Program-made: the position numbers and the translations under genes
IMG/VR virus record: IMGVR_UViG_3300030110_001052
Coordinates: 1 to 25,305 of that record
Direction: 5' to 3' (one strand)
Origin: a virus
Length of the DNA stretch: 25,305 nucleotides
Notes under the pieces: model-generated
Seen by the model: the letters and a program-made list of their open reading frames with translations, nothing else
What the model was told of the DNA's origin: nothing
The model's database searches: none
Shown: positions 17,001-22,674 of the stretch, one piece after another
Layout of the letters: each line of letters begins with the position of its first letter
Numbering within the stretch: the stretch's first letter is position 1

Positions 17001-17896
17001 ACAAATGTATTCGTTACGCTAGGAGTGACAGTGGTAGCATTTGCTCCTAAGAACTTCATAAAATACTTAGTATTGTGGTCTAATTGATTATCTTTGTCTA
17101 AGTTATCATTAAAGAAATAAAATAAAGGCTTTGCACATACTAAGTCATTTTGTAAATCCTTTTTAATCCCTGCCGATACTGCTAATAACTTACATGCTCT
17201 TGCAGTATCAGCAACGGGTGGTCCCTTAAATACCATAAACTTAGTATCTCTTTCTATCTCTGTTCCTAATTTTGGTTCAAATTCAAAACCAACCACAGTA
17301 TTTTCCACTGTTCCTCCATTAGTAGTATTATTTTCTGTAATAGTGGAAGTTATTTTAGCGAAATGATGTTGGGTATAATCGTCGGAATGAACCAACACAA
17401 AGTAATTATCATTAGTTAAATTCATAGATAATTCTAACCCTACACCTGTATTAAAGTCATAAGCCATTATCTTAAACCCTTCAGTAGTTTCTAAATTAGA
17501 ATACTCGGTATCTGCACTATCGGAACCTGCTAGTTGTTGTACTAAAGTTTCAGCACTTCCTGACGGAGTTTGTTCATATACTATTGTGTATAGCCTTTCA
17601 CTACCTGAATAAGCATTAAATGTTTTAAATCTAGGATTAGTGGCAGTATCATAATTAGTTTTGTTAAATGTTGCGGATATTTCGGCAGTTGCAGTAGCGG
17701 CTTGAGATATAGTTAATTCATCCGAACCCAATGAAGTAGCAGTAACATATGTATTATCAGGAATACCTGTGCCTGTTACCCCCATACCAATATAATAAAC
17801 TCCACCAACATTAGTTAATGTGGTATTACTATTAGTGTTAAGTGTTTCTGAAACATTCCTAACTGCCCCTGAACCCTCTGCAAAAATACGACTCAT
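11012..17896 (-). CDS. Giant tail-tip protein with C-terminal baseplate-hub-like region, 2294 aa
   Basis: This is the largest gene of the window. The N-terminal ~70 residues carry a phage module with GTGIPDNTYVTATS and LTISQAATATAEISATF strands, seen in viral surface proteins. Most of the remainder is a beta-rich mosaic without a recognised fold. The last ~400 residues look like a hub/late-control-D type tail protein: DLVNELLEEEGIEFE, APNYQGIDLFSAINFLLSKK, NEIAVYGSSHKAV and GHKNLSQVKAGDIVELEIP, then YKVLQNEHLLTG and MKLQLGRYSKVLEDRF. It would therefore combine the hub beneath the tail tube with a large receptor-facing or spike extension. The start ATG follows GAGGTGGAT and overlaps the preceding stop (ATGA). 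Function in adsorption and DNA ejection is inferred from position. Confidence 0.72.
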   Translation of the reverse strand: MSRIFAEGSGAVRNVSETLNTNSNTTLTNVGGVYYIGMGVTGTGIPDNTYVTATSLGSDELTISQAATATAEISATFNKTNYDTATNPRFKTFNAYSGSERLYTIVYEQTPSGSAETLVQQLAGSDSADTEYSNLETTEGFKIMAYDFNTGVGLELSMNLTNDNYFVLVHSDDYTQHHFAKITSTITENNTTNGGTVENTVVGFEFEPKLGTEIERDTKFMVFKGPPVADTARACKLLAVSAGIKKDLQNDLVCAKPLFYFFNDNLDKDNQLDHNTKYFMKFLGANATTVTPSVTNTFVTVSDNKAVIKDYSKYTHNIKIVDNLKNMDYPAYKEGGTNLPLALVNEWNGTNTHPTTVPSVFTDYNDCFPNARRDSDLDISSTAALSGAGQSAQVFTGPIRYVHYDFSPTRANKAYNVFDLNVLDSSESRGSFLECKMVDNKRLLDSKLKRLDKIRVRHRLHKGIFNDWFALKATIKSSLGSNEYRFTTEYDLDTMFNVGDEVKIGTGASAPILIIETIDAINNSGTTGKEQDITFRAVSRIEGTGLFGSSGYTLSEGAVIYRRAWNNTDKTLLTTFDIIENRHNNLYVKLISSDFGFLEASVTNSDANKQLLTLSFAGTSHSGSDTALDYMDGSFYIEVEKFSGAIEKIHKTKKDGQTIFTIAGRSEVRKLLGPIVNKNTLHSEDIIYSTNSPYERLFYAGSGVAATCSFNSKLVVCSGTHSLAEGDDIYLLGGGNSDTVSYIGRVDVLGGLDGDGDPDGSNSTTRVVLEENSLAESNEGTGAHILLRSHSNYYVFNKALSSNRAVDSVSTLSGASSKGLFFTGGTSQNLGGTETGSLIGTSCSTNPKAKGFYLSDCLSILSDGKFQARLDDNATGTTTATDKTYQTFDTVNTLLDFTVLSQTRTDNRTVVELAPYIPLTLGRVDINYANVKDTTFNATTLGVVGASTIGDMSFVTTAASASYNALSTTASARKYHGEPLYANGVFIGRMIMANQVIADSTVTIYIDTPLTADIDGQTIQTISATGNFGETTKLTHELNMLNGGHLHGGKFIGLLNPYIRYEGGVDYRPTLMNYPLYYKDASGNITNSAAQNSNMECNTYIQKYGAPIYRIYNLEKGNYNRVGNSNGVQFTNDYITSRYYTEILSKIPYYASAYRVNFGYTIIGSSSYLNRITGVGKTDRTDYGHGHILPESRGLLPVNGSRFFDTSIHESNSGADEVVFGTTPFTQIPPNPFLSKEVLYQIDPKVARMFLFSNCDKDVYSSKRYDSLMAVSASSPVINRDITDYAFFGLEKPSPTTNSDPKESMMGYTSSVNLTDDNYVTSNIVSSSKTLSSLKRFSLMRLTEVVIDWSFNQIDPENAPSKDRVLPIFTYSGYNWTLLTGGSGKWQSSTNDKPEVADYSGSTLTADADVSSVLSNNDLVVDENGRLIGQVASVGGAGNTVITFNAAANKTNGNAYSTGHLYKVTALISDSNEVTSSGQSVYGHGKEDTFNEWQQPIHMLKSIVTNEAAEYGKNNSDFDDFYGVHLDDSVHSSRASNIFLPISFELNMANVTQGGASQESDMGSGTSTTMQKHPSKIMNELDGMNTFTDSSTVDDKDALYNGMLPLFLDRFSVENGKSRADKGMVGQVITAASGQQIDDTPTDTTDMGIIGLRTFREFNRFDNSKGDSNAIRTYDKDTDGVMLTFKPRLFFDETGVTDTSAGNRSVFHYFIDIDANKTVNHYDDSDADDLVSFVSDTTAARINRRSLRLMNDLTGCYLVSEAGKYLNESNSVTTYSHNVVTPISLDEMSPTTIAYVLSHEIDTTNTNLRHIITTDKALPNGFYRIMQPNHVCMYNYSPKEISLNTLSSKYTKMSGEDSCYTSINSYIVADKKSKKQIQNVYNTGDNEAALSMYLVADLDVQGSSDYVVLREGNNFESILDSDIAYNVCVSDGENPFKASLEYIDSGVDIGHVIKFSDMKEQLGIVSVSEVFNLTLSEDIELDMERGMIGSTVTICNEAEDLVNELLEEEGIEFENTSPEYPLFIAPNYQGIDLFSAINFLLSKKEKTLFHDNDTFQIKSKSDVFFDTGVFISDSSDVELYNYEREEDLFNLKNEIAVYGSSHKAVRSDFTSIKEDGKKTLEVYDNKLTTQEEVNERAEQELALHTSLNERIEIEVGHKNLSQVKAGDIVELEIPRENVRRNTYKVLQNEHLLTGNMKLQLGRYSKVLEDRFSELAIEAKNLRTAIRDKRFDESKVGYIMSEDIKIKPIRFVIRERGSSGGAPLGFGTPLNTSTRPLGHEEGSGVTYTTLLEEEY

Positions 17897-19149
17897 AAAT
17901 CCACCTCTTCAAATCGTAAATAAAGCAGAGTATCGTTAAAGTTAGGCATAAGATTGTCTATCATAGAAAATTCTGAAGTATTTCCAGTAATGGCTAATTC
18001 ATGAAATTCACCCATAAATTGCTTACATGTTGTAGCCGCATCTTGTCCTGAAGCCGTACCGCCGCCTAATTTATCTTCTATTCCTGAAATCGAAGTATCA
18101 TTTAATCCATTAGAACCTATATATGTGTCTGTTTTAGAGAATACAAAATCAGAAGTTTCTCCGTGAGTATCGGATTTAATCAAAATTCCATTAAGATACA
18201 AAGATATTTGTTTAGTTCTATTATTAAAAACACAACCTACATGAAACATTTGGTCTATGTAGGCCGCATGTTTGTATGTTGGGATATATAGGTCAGTACC
18301 CCCATTCATCTGTGGCGTTGGACTAGTCATCTCTATGTCAGTACCAGCAACCGAATGTATAGTCCCAAGAGAGATAAAAGATGTTCCAGTATCAAAAGCA
18401 GGTTCATTTGCAATATCGCCCCTAATAAATAATTCTTGGGTTGCAAATAAGGGATTAGTAGCGGAAGCCACAATTATGTCTATATTGTCATTAGAACCTC
18501 CACTATGTACTTCAGCCACTTTAGCGTACATTACTCTTCCTTTATCATCGAAGCCACTAAATAGGGCGGCTCCATTAGTACCATTAAATCTAAACCCATG
18601 TCCTTGACTTGGCTTAATTACAATATCAGAAGTGACTGTTTTAGTGGTACTTCCTATCTTAACTGTGGCTTTTATTTTATATTCTGCTGGATTATTTTGA
18701 GTGTGAGTAGTAGCATTAAGCAAAGATATTGTGAAATTATCATTATTAAAAATCATCATTTCATGAGTTATTCTATTTGCTCTAGTTAAGTATCTTTCAT
18801 TCTGCATTTCAGATTCGTCATTAGCATCGCTATCGCCTAAAGCATAAGTATCTTGTAATAGCCCTGCCATTATTTTCTTGCTATCGTTTCTGCTTTGACC
18901 TACTCCTAATGCGGTAGCGGCGTGGTCAATTGTGATTTGATGTGTACTATTACCATTAATTTCATACGGAGTGATTAATGCTTCAAAGGAAAATGAACCC
19001 TCATGCGCCCAAAGCCCGTAGGCTACATCATCGTAGGTTGCAGAATCTCCTGTATTTGGTACATTATCCGAATAATCCATCTTAACGAAAGCATTACACA
19101 TAATTGGAAAAACCAAAGAGCGTTGTTTTCCGGTTAAGACTTCATACAT
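17893..19149 (-). CDS. LamG/concanavalin-like tail protein, 418 aa
   Basis: Two lectin-like stretches are visible. An early GSFSFEALITPYEI segment and a later one reading YIDQMFHVGCVFNNRTKQISLYLNG, then TDTYIGSNG and MGEFHELAITGNTSEF, match the LamG jelly-roll signature (W/F-H-V-x-hydrophobic ... LYLNG ... IG ... F-x-G-x-h-x-E-hydrophobic-A). The domain binds glycans, so this is probably a host-surface or glycan-binding tail component. Position between the probable distal-tail and hub genes supports a tail-tip location. The start ATG at 19149 follows CCGTGATAC; the stop overlaps the next ATG. Confidence 0.72.
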   Translation of the reverse strand: MYEVLTGKQRSLVFPIMCNAFVKMDYSDNVPNTGDSATYDDVAYGLWAHEGSFSFEALITPYEINGNSTHQITIDHAATALGVGQSRNDSKKIMAGLLQDTYALGDSDANDESEMQNERYLTRANRITHEMMIFNNDNFTISLLNATTHTQNNPAEYKIKATVKIGSTTKTVTSDIVIKPSQGHGFRFNGTNGAALFSGFDDKGRVMYAKVAEVHSGGSNDNIDIIVASATNPLFATQELFIRGDIANEPAFDTGTSFISLGTIHSVAGTDIEMTSPTPQMNGGTDLYIPTYKHAAYIDQMFHVGCVFNNRTKQISLYLNGILIKSDTHGETSDFVFSKTDTYIGSNGLNDTSISGIEDKLGGGTASGQDAATTCKQFMGEFHELAITGNTSEFSMIDNLMPNFNDTLLYLRFEEVDL

Positions 19150-19153
19150 CGTA

Positions 19154-19783
19154 TCACGGTCCTATTGTTGCTACTTCAAACTGCATACTAAAACTTAAAT
19201 CAATTGATTCTGATTCCATATTAAAAGAAAAACTACGAATAAAACCTGACATACCGGTATCAGTTTGAGAATCAGGAAATGTTGATTTTTTAAATGCTAC
19301 TCCTGTATTGTCACCAAAACCAGCAGTACCTCTAGATGCAAAATTAAATGGTACTAGTGTTGATGTTCTAGCGGCATAGGCATTACTAACTTTAGAAGGC
19401 ATCAAAATAACTAATTCATTCATAGATTGGTTATCCTGTAATCCGGTTGAGTCCACACCTGATGCTATCATTTGTGCTATTTCGTGAGCAGTGTAAGTTA
19501 AAGCAGTATTAACTTCTGTTCCACCGGAAGCAGGGGTTCTAGTTTTTCTAATAGAAGTTTCAGAAATAAATCCGCTCAAATCAATTGTCTTGGTACACAT
19601 TCCTAAATCTAATGCGGCGGTTAATGATTCTCCGGTAACTACTCCTGAAAATGGAATAGGAAAAGAAGGAATAGTTTTGCTTACTGCAACCCCTACTGAT
19701 GTAACATTCAATGGAATAGTGTCAATGGTTAAATCATTAGAGTCTTTATCAAATTTTCCTGTCTTTAAATATACATATGCCAT
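19154..19783 (-). CDS. Probable distal tail protein, 209 aa
   Basis: The gene follows the tape measure gene and precedes the tail-tip genes, the usual place of the distal tail (Dit) protein. The start was set at the ATG after GGGTGATTAAG; an in-frame GTG nine bases upstream is part of that binding site. The protein is beta-rich, beginning with a strand (YVYLKTGKFDKDSNDLTI), with a SFPIPFSGVVTGESLTAALDLG segment and ending in SFSFNMESESIDLSFSMQFEVA, which is a hairpin typical of tail-ring proteins. No Dit-specific motif is definite, so the call rests on fold character and position. Confidence 0.55.
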   Translation of the reverse strand: MAYVYLKTGKFDKDSNDLTIDTIPLNVTSVGVAVSKTIPSFPIPFSGVVTGESLTAALDLGMCTKTIDLSGFISETSIRKTRTPASGGTEVNTALTYTAHEIAQMIASGVDSTGLQDNQSMNELVILMPSKVSNAYAARTSTLVPFNFASRGTAGFGDNTGVAFKKSTFPDSQTDTGMSGFIRSFSFNMESESIDLSFSMQFEVATIGP

Positions 19784-19788
19784 CTTAA

Positions 19789-21918
19789 TCACCCGAATGT
19801 TCTAGAAGAAGTAGTCCTATTAATTTTATTATTTACCATAGAACCTATTTTATCCGCAATTCTTCTTAATTCTTGGTCCGAAGTATCTTTTGCATTGATT
19901 GTGATATAATTATTGACAGTATTGCCTCCGCCTTTAGACATTGATGGAGTTTGTTGATTATTGTAAACTCTTGCACCTTTAGGTAATTGAACTAATTCTG
20001 GCCCTCTTTCACCTACCATAGTGGTTCCTCCTGAAGCAACCCCTCCTGTGTGCAGTAAATCCCAATCTAAAGCATCTAACACATTCATAATTCCGTCTTT
20101 TACAAACTTAATGAATTTTTTTGACCCCTTCCATACCTCTTGAATGTAATCCCATATCCTCTCTAGATAATTAGAAACACCTTCAACATAATGAGTTACT
20201 AGGCTTGCGTATTCATCAACCAAAAGCATCCAAGCCCTGTATATTACTGCCGCAATAACAATTGCTATCATAGCGGGAATAAGGTATATTCCCGCCAATT
20301 GTATTGCATTTGCTAATATTGTTTTAACAAACCATGCGGCTAAAATAATCTTTGCGACTTGAAATAATCTTTTAACAATAGGTTCTCTAAATTCAGGGTC
20401 AGTAAAGAATTTATGAACAAACTCTATTCCCATATCAATTAATGCAAAGAGTATTTCTTTACCTATTGTAAATAGACCCATTCCAAAATCTATCAATAAA
20501 CCTATTCCTGTATCAACTAACGGCCCTATCATCTTAATTGCTTTATCAAAATCTCCATCCATAAAGGTTTTAATAACATCAAATATATCTTTTCCGAAGT
20601 CTAACAGCCTCCCACCGAAATGTTTGATGTCACCCATAAATGGTTTTATTGCATTCTTTATAGCAAAGAATACAGGAATTAAAGTCATAAATGCTATTAT
20701 TGCTAATACTCCAAACAGGAAATATCTAAACGCTATATCTAATCCACCCTTTAGTTTGTTGGTGAATTTAATCATTTTGAGTTGTAGTTTCTTTCTATCC
20801 CCTGCTATCTTCAATATAGCAAATAGGGGTGCGCCTAACTTCATTAATGGCTCTAGGTCTTTTATGCTAGGTAGCATTTGGGCATTTTCAGAAATCTCTT
20901 TGCTTTTTATTATTTTTTGCTCTTTAGCCATTTGTGCCTTTTCTTTTTTTGCACCTTTTCTTCCAGCGAGCATTTGTCCTAATCTGCCTTTTCCTTCTGC
21001 TTCAGCCTTTTTTCTTGCTAATTTTTTTCTTGTTGATGCTCTTTTAGTATCAAAAGCGTATGCGCTTTTAGCGGCTCTAGTTAGTTTCTTTTCATCCTTT
21101 TGTAATTCTTTAAATCTAGCATTTAATTGCACGGTTCCTTCAGCAAAAGCCATTTGTTCAGTAGCACCTGCGGCAATAGCCAAAGCATATTCTTTTGTAT
21201 TTTTAACTGCTTCTTCTATTTGTTCAGTATATTGTTGCGCTGACTCTCTGCTTGCATTGAAACTTTCGGCTTCCTTTACTTTTAACGCAATTTGATTGTC
21301 TAATTTTTCAGTGTAGGTTTCCACTTCTTTATTGAGTTTCATAGCAAGTCTCATTGACCTTTTTGCTAAATCGTCAACGATATTTCTTGATTTTATATCT
21401 GCCTCAATTTTATCCGCCATTTCTTTTTTCTGTTGAATAGCCTTTCTTTCAGCCGCTTGTTCCTTTTCCAAAGTTTTTGTTAATTTTTCAATGTCTTTCC
21501 TGTAAGTTTTAATTCTATCAGAGGATTCTTCAAAACTAACTTTATGCTTAACTTGAAATCTTATGTTTTCTTTAACATACTCATTCATTTCTTGATGCTG
21601 TTTATTGACTCTTTTCATGCTATGAATTTTCTGAACAAACTTTTTATCTTCTTCTTTCATAGCCTTTACATTAGCCTTTGATGTATTCTCAAAAGCCGCT
21701 AAAATAGACAAATATGCTCTTAATTTATTCTGTACTGCCCAAATGGGACTACCTGAAACTAAGCGACTAAATGTAGTCCATGCTTTACTTGCGCCATCTG
21801 CACCTGCGGCGGCTTGAGTAATTGATTTAGTAAAACCTGAAAATTCCACTGCACTTCTAAGAGTAGCAGTATTCAAAGCATTTAGGTCATTAACTACATC
21901 AGAAATCTCATCAGCCAT
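19789..21918 (-). CDS. Tape measure protein, 709 aa
   Basis: The tape measure sets tail length and is ejected with DNA. Residues about 90-340 are long alpha-helical coiled coil rich in Lys, Glu and Ala; about 385-425 and 505-575 hold hydrophobic helices (FLFGVLAIIAFMTLIPVFFAI; IYLIPAMIAIVIAAVIYRAW) expected to insert in the host membrane. The C terminus has the hallmark GGVASGGTTMVGERGPELVQLP followed by NNYITINAKDTSDQELRRIADKI, shared by siphophage tape measures. At about 1.5 angstrom per residue, a fully used helix of this length would predict a tail near 100 nm; that is arithmetic, not measurement. The gene lies directly after the frameshifted chaperone genes, the canonical order. Confidence 0.95.
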   Translation of the reverse strand: MADEISDVVNDLNALNTATLRSAVEFSGFTKSITQAAAGADGASKAWTTFSRLVSGSPIWAVQNKLRAYLSILAAFENTSKANVKAMKEEDKKFVQKIHSMKRVNKQHQEMNEYVKENIRFQVKHKVSFEESSDRIKTYRKDIEKLTKTLEKEQAAERKAIQQKKEMADKIEADIKSRNIVDDLAKRSMRLAMKLNKEVETYTEKLDNQIALKVKEAESFNASRESAQQYTEQIEEAVKNTKEYALAIAAGATEQMAFAEGTVQLNARFKELQKDEKKLTRAAKSAYAFDTKRASTRKKLARKKAEAEGKGRLGQMLAGRKGAKKEKAQMAKEQKIIKSKEISENAQMLPSIKDLEPLMKLGAPLFAILKIAGDRKKLQLKMIKFTNKLKGGLDIAFRYFLFGVLAIIAFMTLIPVFFAIKNAIKPFMGDIKHFGGRLLDFGKDIFDVIKTFMDGDFDKAIKMIGPLVDTGIGLLIDFGMGLFTIGKEILFALIDMGIEFVHKFFTDPEFREPIVKRLFQVAKIILAAWFVKTILANAIQLAGIYLIPAMIAIVIAAVIYRAWMLLVDEYASLVTHYVEGVSNYLERIWDYIQEVWKGSKKFIKFVKDGIMNVLDALDWDLLHTGGVASGGTTMVGERGPELVQLPKGARVYNNQQTPSMSKGGGNTVNNYITINAKDTSDQELRRIADKIGSMVNNKINRTTSSRTFG

Positions 21919-21927
21919 ATTAACAAC

Positions 21928-22134
21928 TCACTTTTGTTTTTTCATCTTTTCTAATGCTTCTGCTTGAAATTCTTCTGAAACTGCATGAACCGCTAATAAA
22001 TCTAAAACTAAGTGCGTTGGCATTTTGTATATTTCTAATGGGCTTATCGCTAATGCTTTAGCGAGCATGTAAACCACGATTAAAGATGATATTTTAGGGC
22101 TGTGTTTTTTACCCTTAAATACATCTTTAATCAA
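21928..22134 (-). CDS. T extension of the tail assembly chaperone (made by -1 frameshift), 68 codons
   Basis: This frame is the C-terminal extension of the chaperone at 22131-22496. It has no good start: only a TTG at 22134 with no nearby Shine-Dalgarno site, which coincides with the -1 frame just after the slippery site. Read through frameshifting, the product would be 120 residues of the upstream gene, one Arg, then these 68 residues, 189 in all, analogous to lambda gpGT. The extension is helical and positively charged (KGKKHSPKIS; LSIVVYMLAKAL-like hydrophobic run; EALEKMKKQK). In known phages this part touches the tape measure. Confidence 0.85.
   Translation of the reverse strand: MIKDVFKGKKHSPKISSLIVVYMLAKALAISPLEIYKMPTHLVLDLLAVHAVSEEFQAEALEKMKKQK
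22078..22132 (-). promoter_or_regulatory. Frameshift-stimulating RNA hairpin downstream of the slippery site
   Basis: On the minus strand GATTAAAGATG (22132-22122) pairs perfectly with CATCTTTAATC (22088-22078), 11 pairs. After a one-base bulge (22089) a second helix pairs 22117-22121 with 22090-22094, then a 1x1 mismatch (22116/22095) and four more pairs (22112-22115 with 22096-22099), leaving a 12-nt loop (22100-22111). The total is 20 pairs beginning 4 nt after the heptamer, which is close to the 5-9 nt usual for -1 stimulators. Confidence 0.8.
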
Positions 22135-22496
22135 TCGTTTTTTTCTTCATCCCCCTGCATCATATTCATAGGATTAGGGAGTATTTCTTTTAATTGGTTG
22201 CCCACATAAGGGCTAAGACGCAACATATCCACTGTACTTAGTGAAGGTTCAGTCTTTTCTATAAAGTTTTCAACCATATACCTATACATAGCGTTTAGGT
22301 CAAGGTCAAAAGATTGAGTACGAGAATCAATTTTCATTACGGAATTAAGTGCCCTCTCGGTTTCAAGCCAAGTAGGTTCTTTAATCCATACCTTTAGGTA
22401 TTCATCTAATTCGGGTGACACTTTAATGTGATGTAGTGTCGATTCGCTCAGTGCAAAAAGCACATTCTTATCTGTTATAATTTTTTTATCTAACAT
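22131..22496 (-). CDS. Tail assembly chaperone (G-type), 121 aa
   Basis: The protein lies between the tail tube gene and the tape measure gene, where long-tailed phages encode two chaperones linked by -1 frameshifting. It is helical and acidic with segments LDKKIITDKNVLFALSE, PELDEYLKVWIKEPTW and TERALNSVMKI, and a C-terminal stretch that ends in the acidic, lysine-rich GDEEKND at the slippery site. It keeps the tape measure soluble while the tail tube polymerises. The start was moved to ATG 22496 because AGGTGGAA lies at good spacing; an upstream in-frame ATG at 22529 has no site. Sequence identity to known chaperones is low, so the call rests on position, size and recoding. Confidence 0.8.
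   Translation of the reverse strand: MLDKKIITDKNVLFALSESTLHHIKVSPELDEYLKVWIKEPTWLETERALNSVMKIDSRTQSFDLDLNAMYRYMVENFIEKTEPSLSTVDMLRLSPYVGNQLKEILPNPMNMMQGDEEKND
22137..22143 (-). promoter_or_regulatory. Programmed -1 frameshift slippery site A AAA AAC
   Basis: On the minus strand the chaperone frame ends GAA GAA AAA AAC GAT TGA. The heptamer A AAA AAC is a canonical X XXY YYZ slippery sequence in the correct phase. A -1 slip moves the ribosome into the open frame at 21928-22134 and bypasses the TGA. It lies 4 nt upstream of a long hairpin (22078-22132). Confidence 0.85.
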
Positions 22497-22500
22497 ATTC

Positions 22501-22544
22501 TTCCACCTACAAAACCAACAAACGAACAAACGGTGTTGGTGGAA
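22501..22544 (-). promoter_or_regulatory. Possible alternative hairpins masking the chaperone ribosome binding site
   Basis: The Shine-Dalgarno GGTGGAA of the chaperone gene (minus strand, 22507-22501) can pair with TTCCACC at 22544-22538. A competing helix pairs TGTTGGT (22520-22514) with ACCAACA (22540-22534), overlapping 22538-22540, so both cannot form together. The function is inferred only. Confidence 0.4.
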
Positions 22545-22546
22545 TA

Positions 22547-22669
22547 TTATTCTAGTTTAGACTTCTTAGGTTCCTCTTTCTTTACCTCAGTCTTAACTGT
22601 TTTAGGCTTCTTCTTTTCAGAAGCCAATCTTTCTAATTTAGCCCTATATTTATCATTATACGAAACCAT
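22547..22669 (-). CDS. Lysine-rich micro-protein, 40 aa
   Basis: A short gene lies between tail tube and chaperone. Its ATG follows GGGTGATTAAC, in which the TGA is the stop of the tail tube gene. The protein begins with a short helix (YNDKYRAKLERLASE) and continues as a Lys/Glu/Pro-rich disordered tail (KKPKTVKTEVKKEEPKK). No family is recognised. It may be a tail-tube accessory or a small binding partner of the chaperone. The reasonable start site and gene packing support it. Confidence 0.6.
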   Translation of the reverse strand: MVSYNDKYRAKLERLASEKKKPKTVKTEVKKEEPKKSKLE

Positions 22670-22674
22670 GTTAA

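Noticed and set aside
20624-21295. Long open frame on the plus strand inside the tape measure gene
   Set aside because: It is the antisense shadow of a Lys/Ala/Glu-rich coiled coil, giving a Phe/Leu/Ala-rich translation; there is no binding site and it opposes the operon direction.
21928-22134. Independent gene starting at TTG 22134
   Set aside because: There is no ribosome binding site close to the TTG, and the frame is exactly the -1 continuation after a canonical slippery site with a hairpin.
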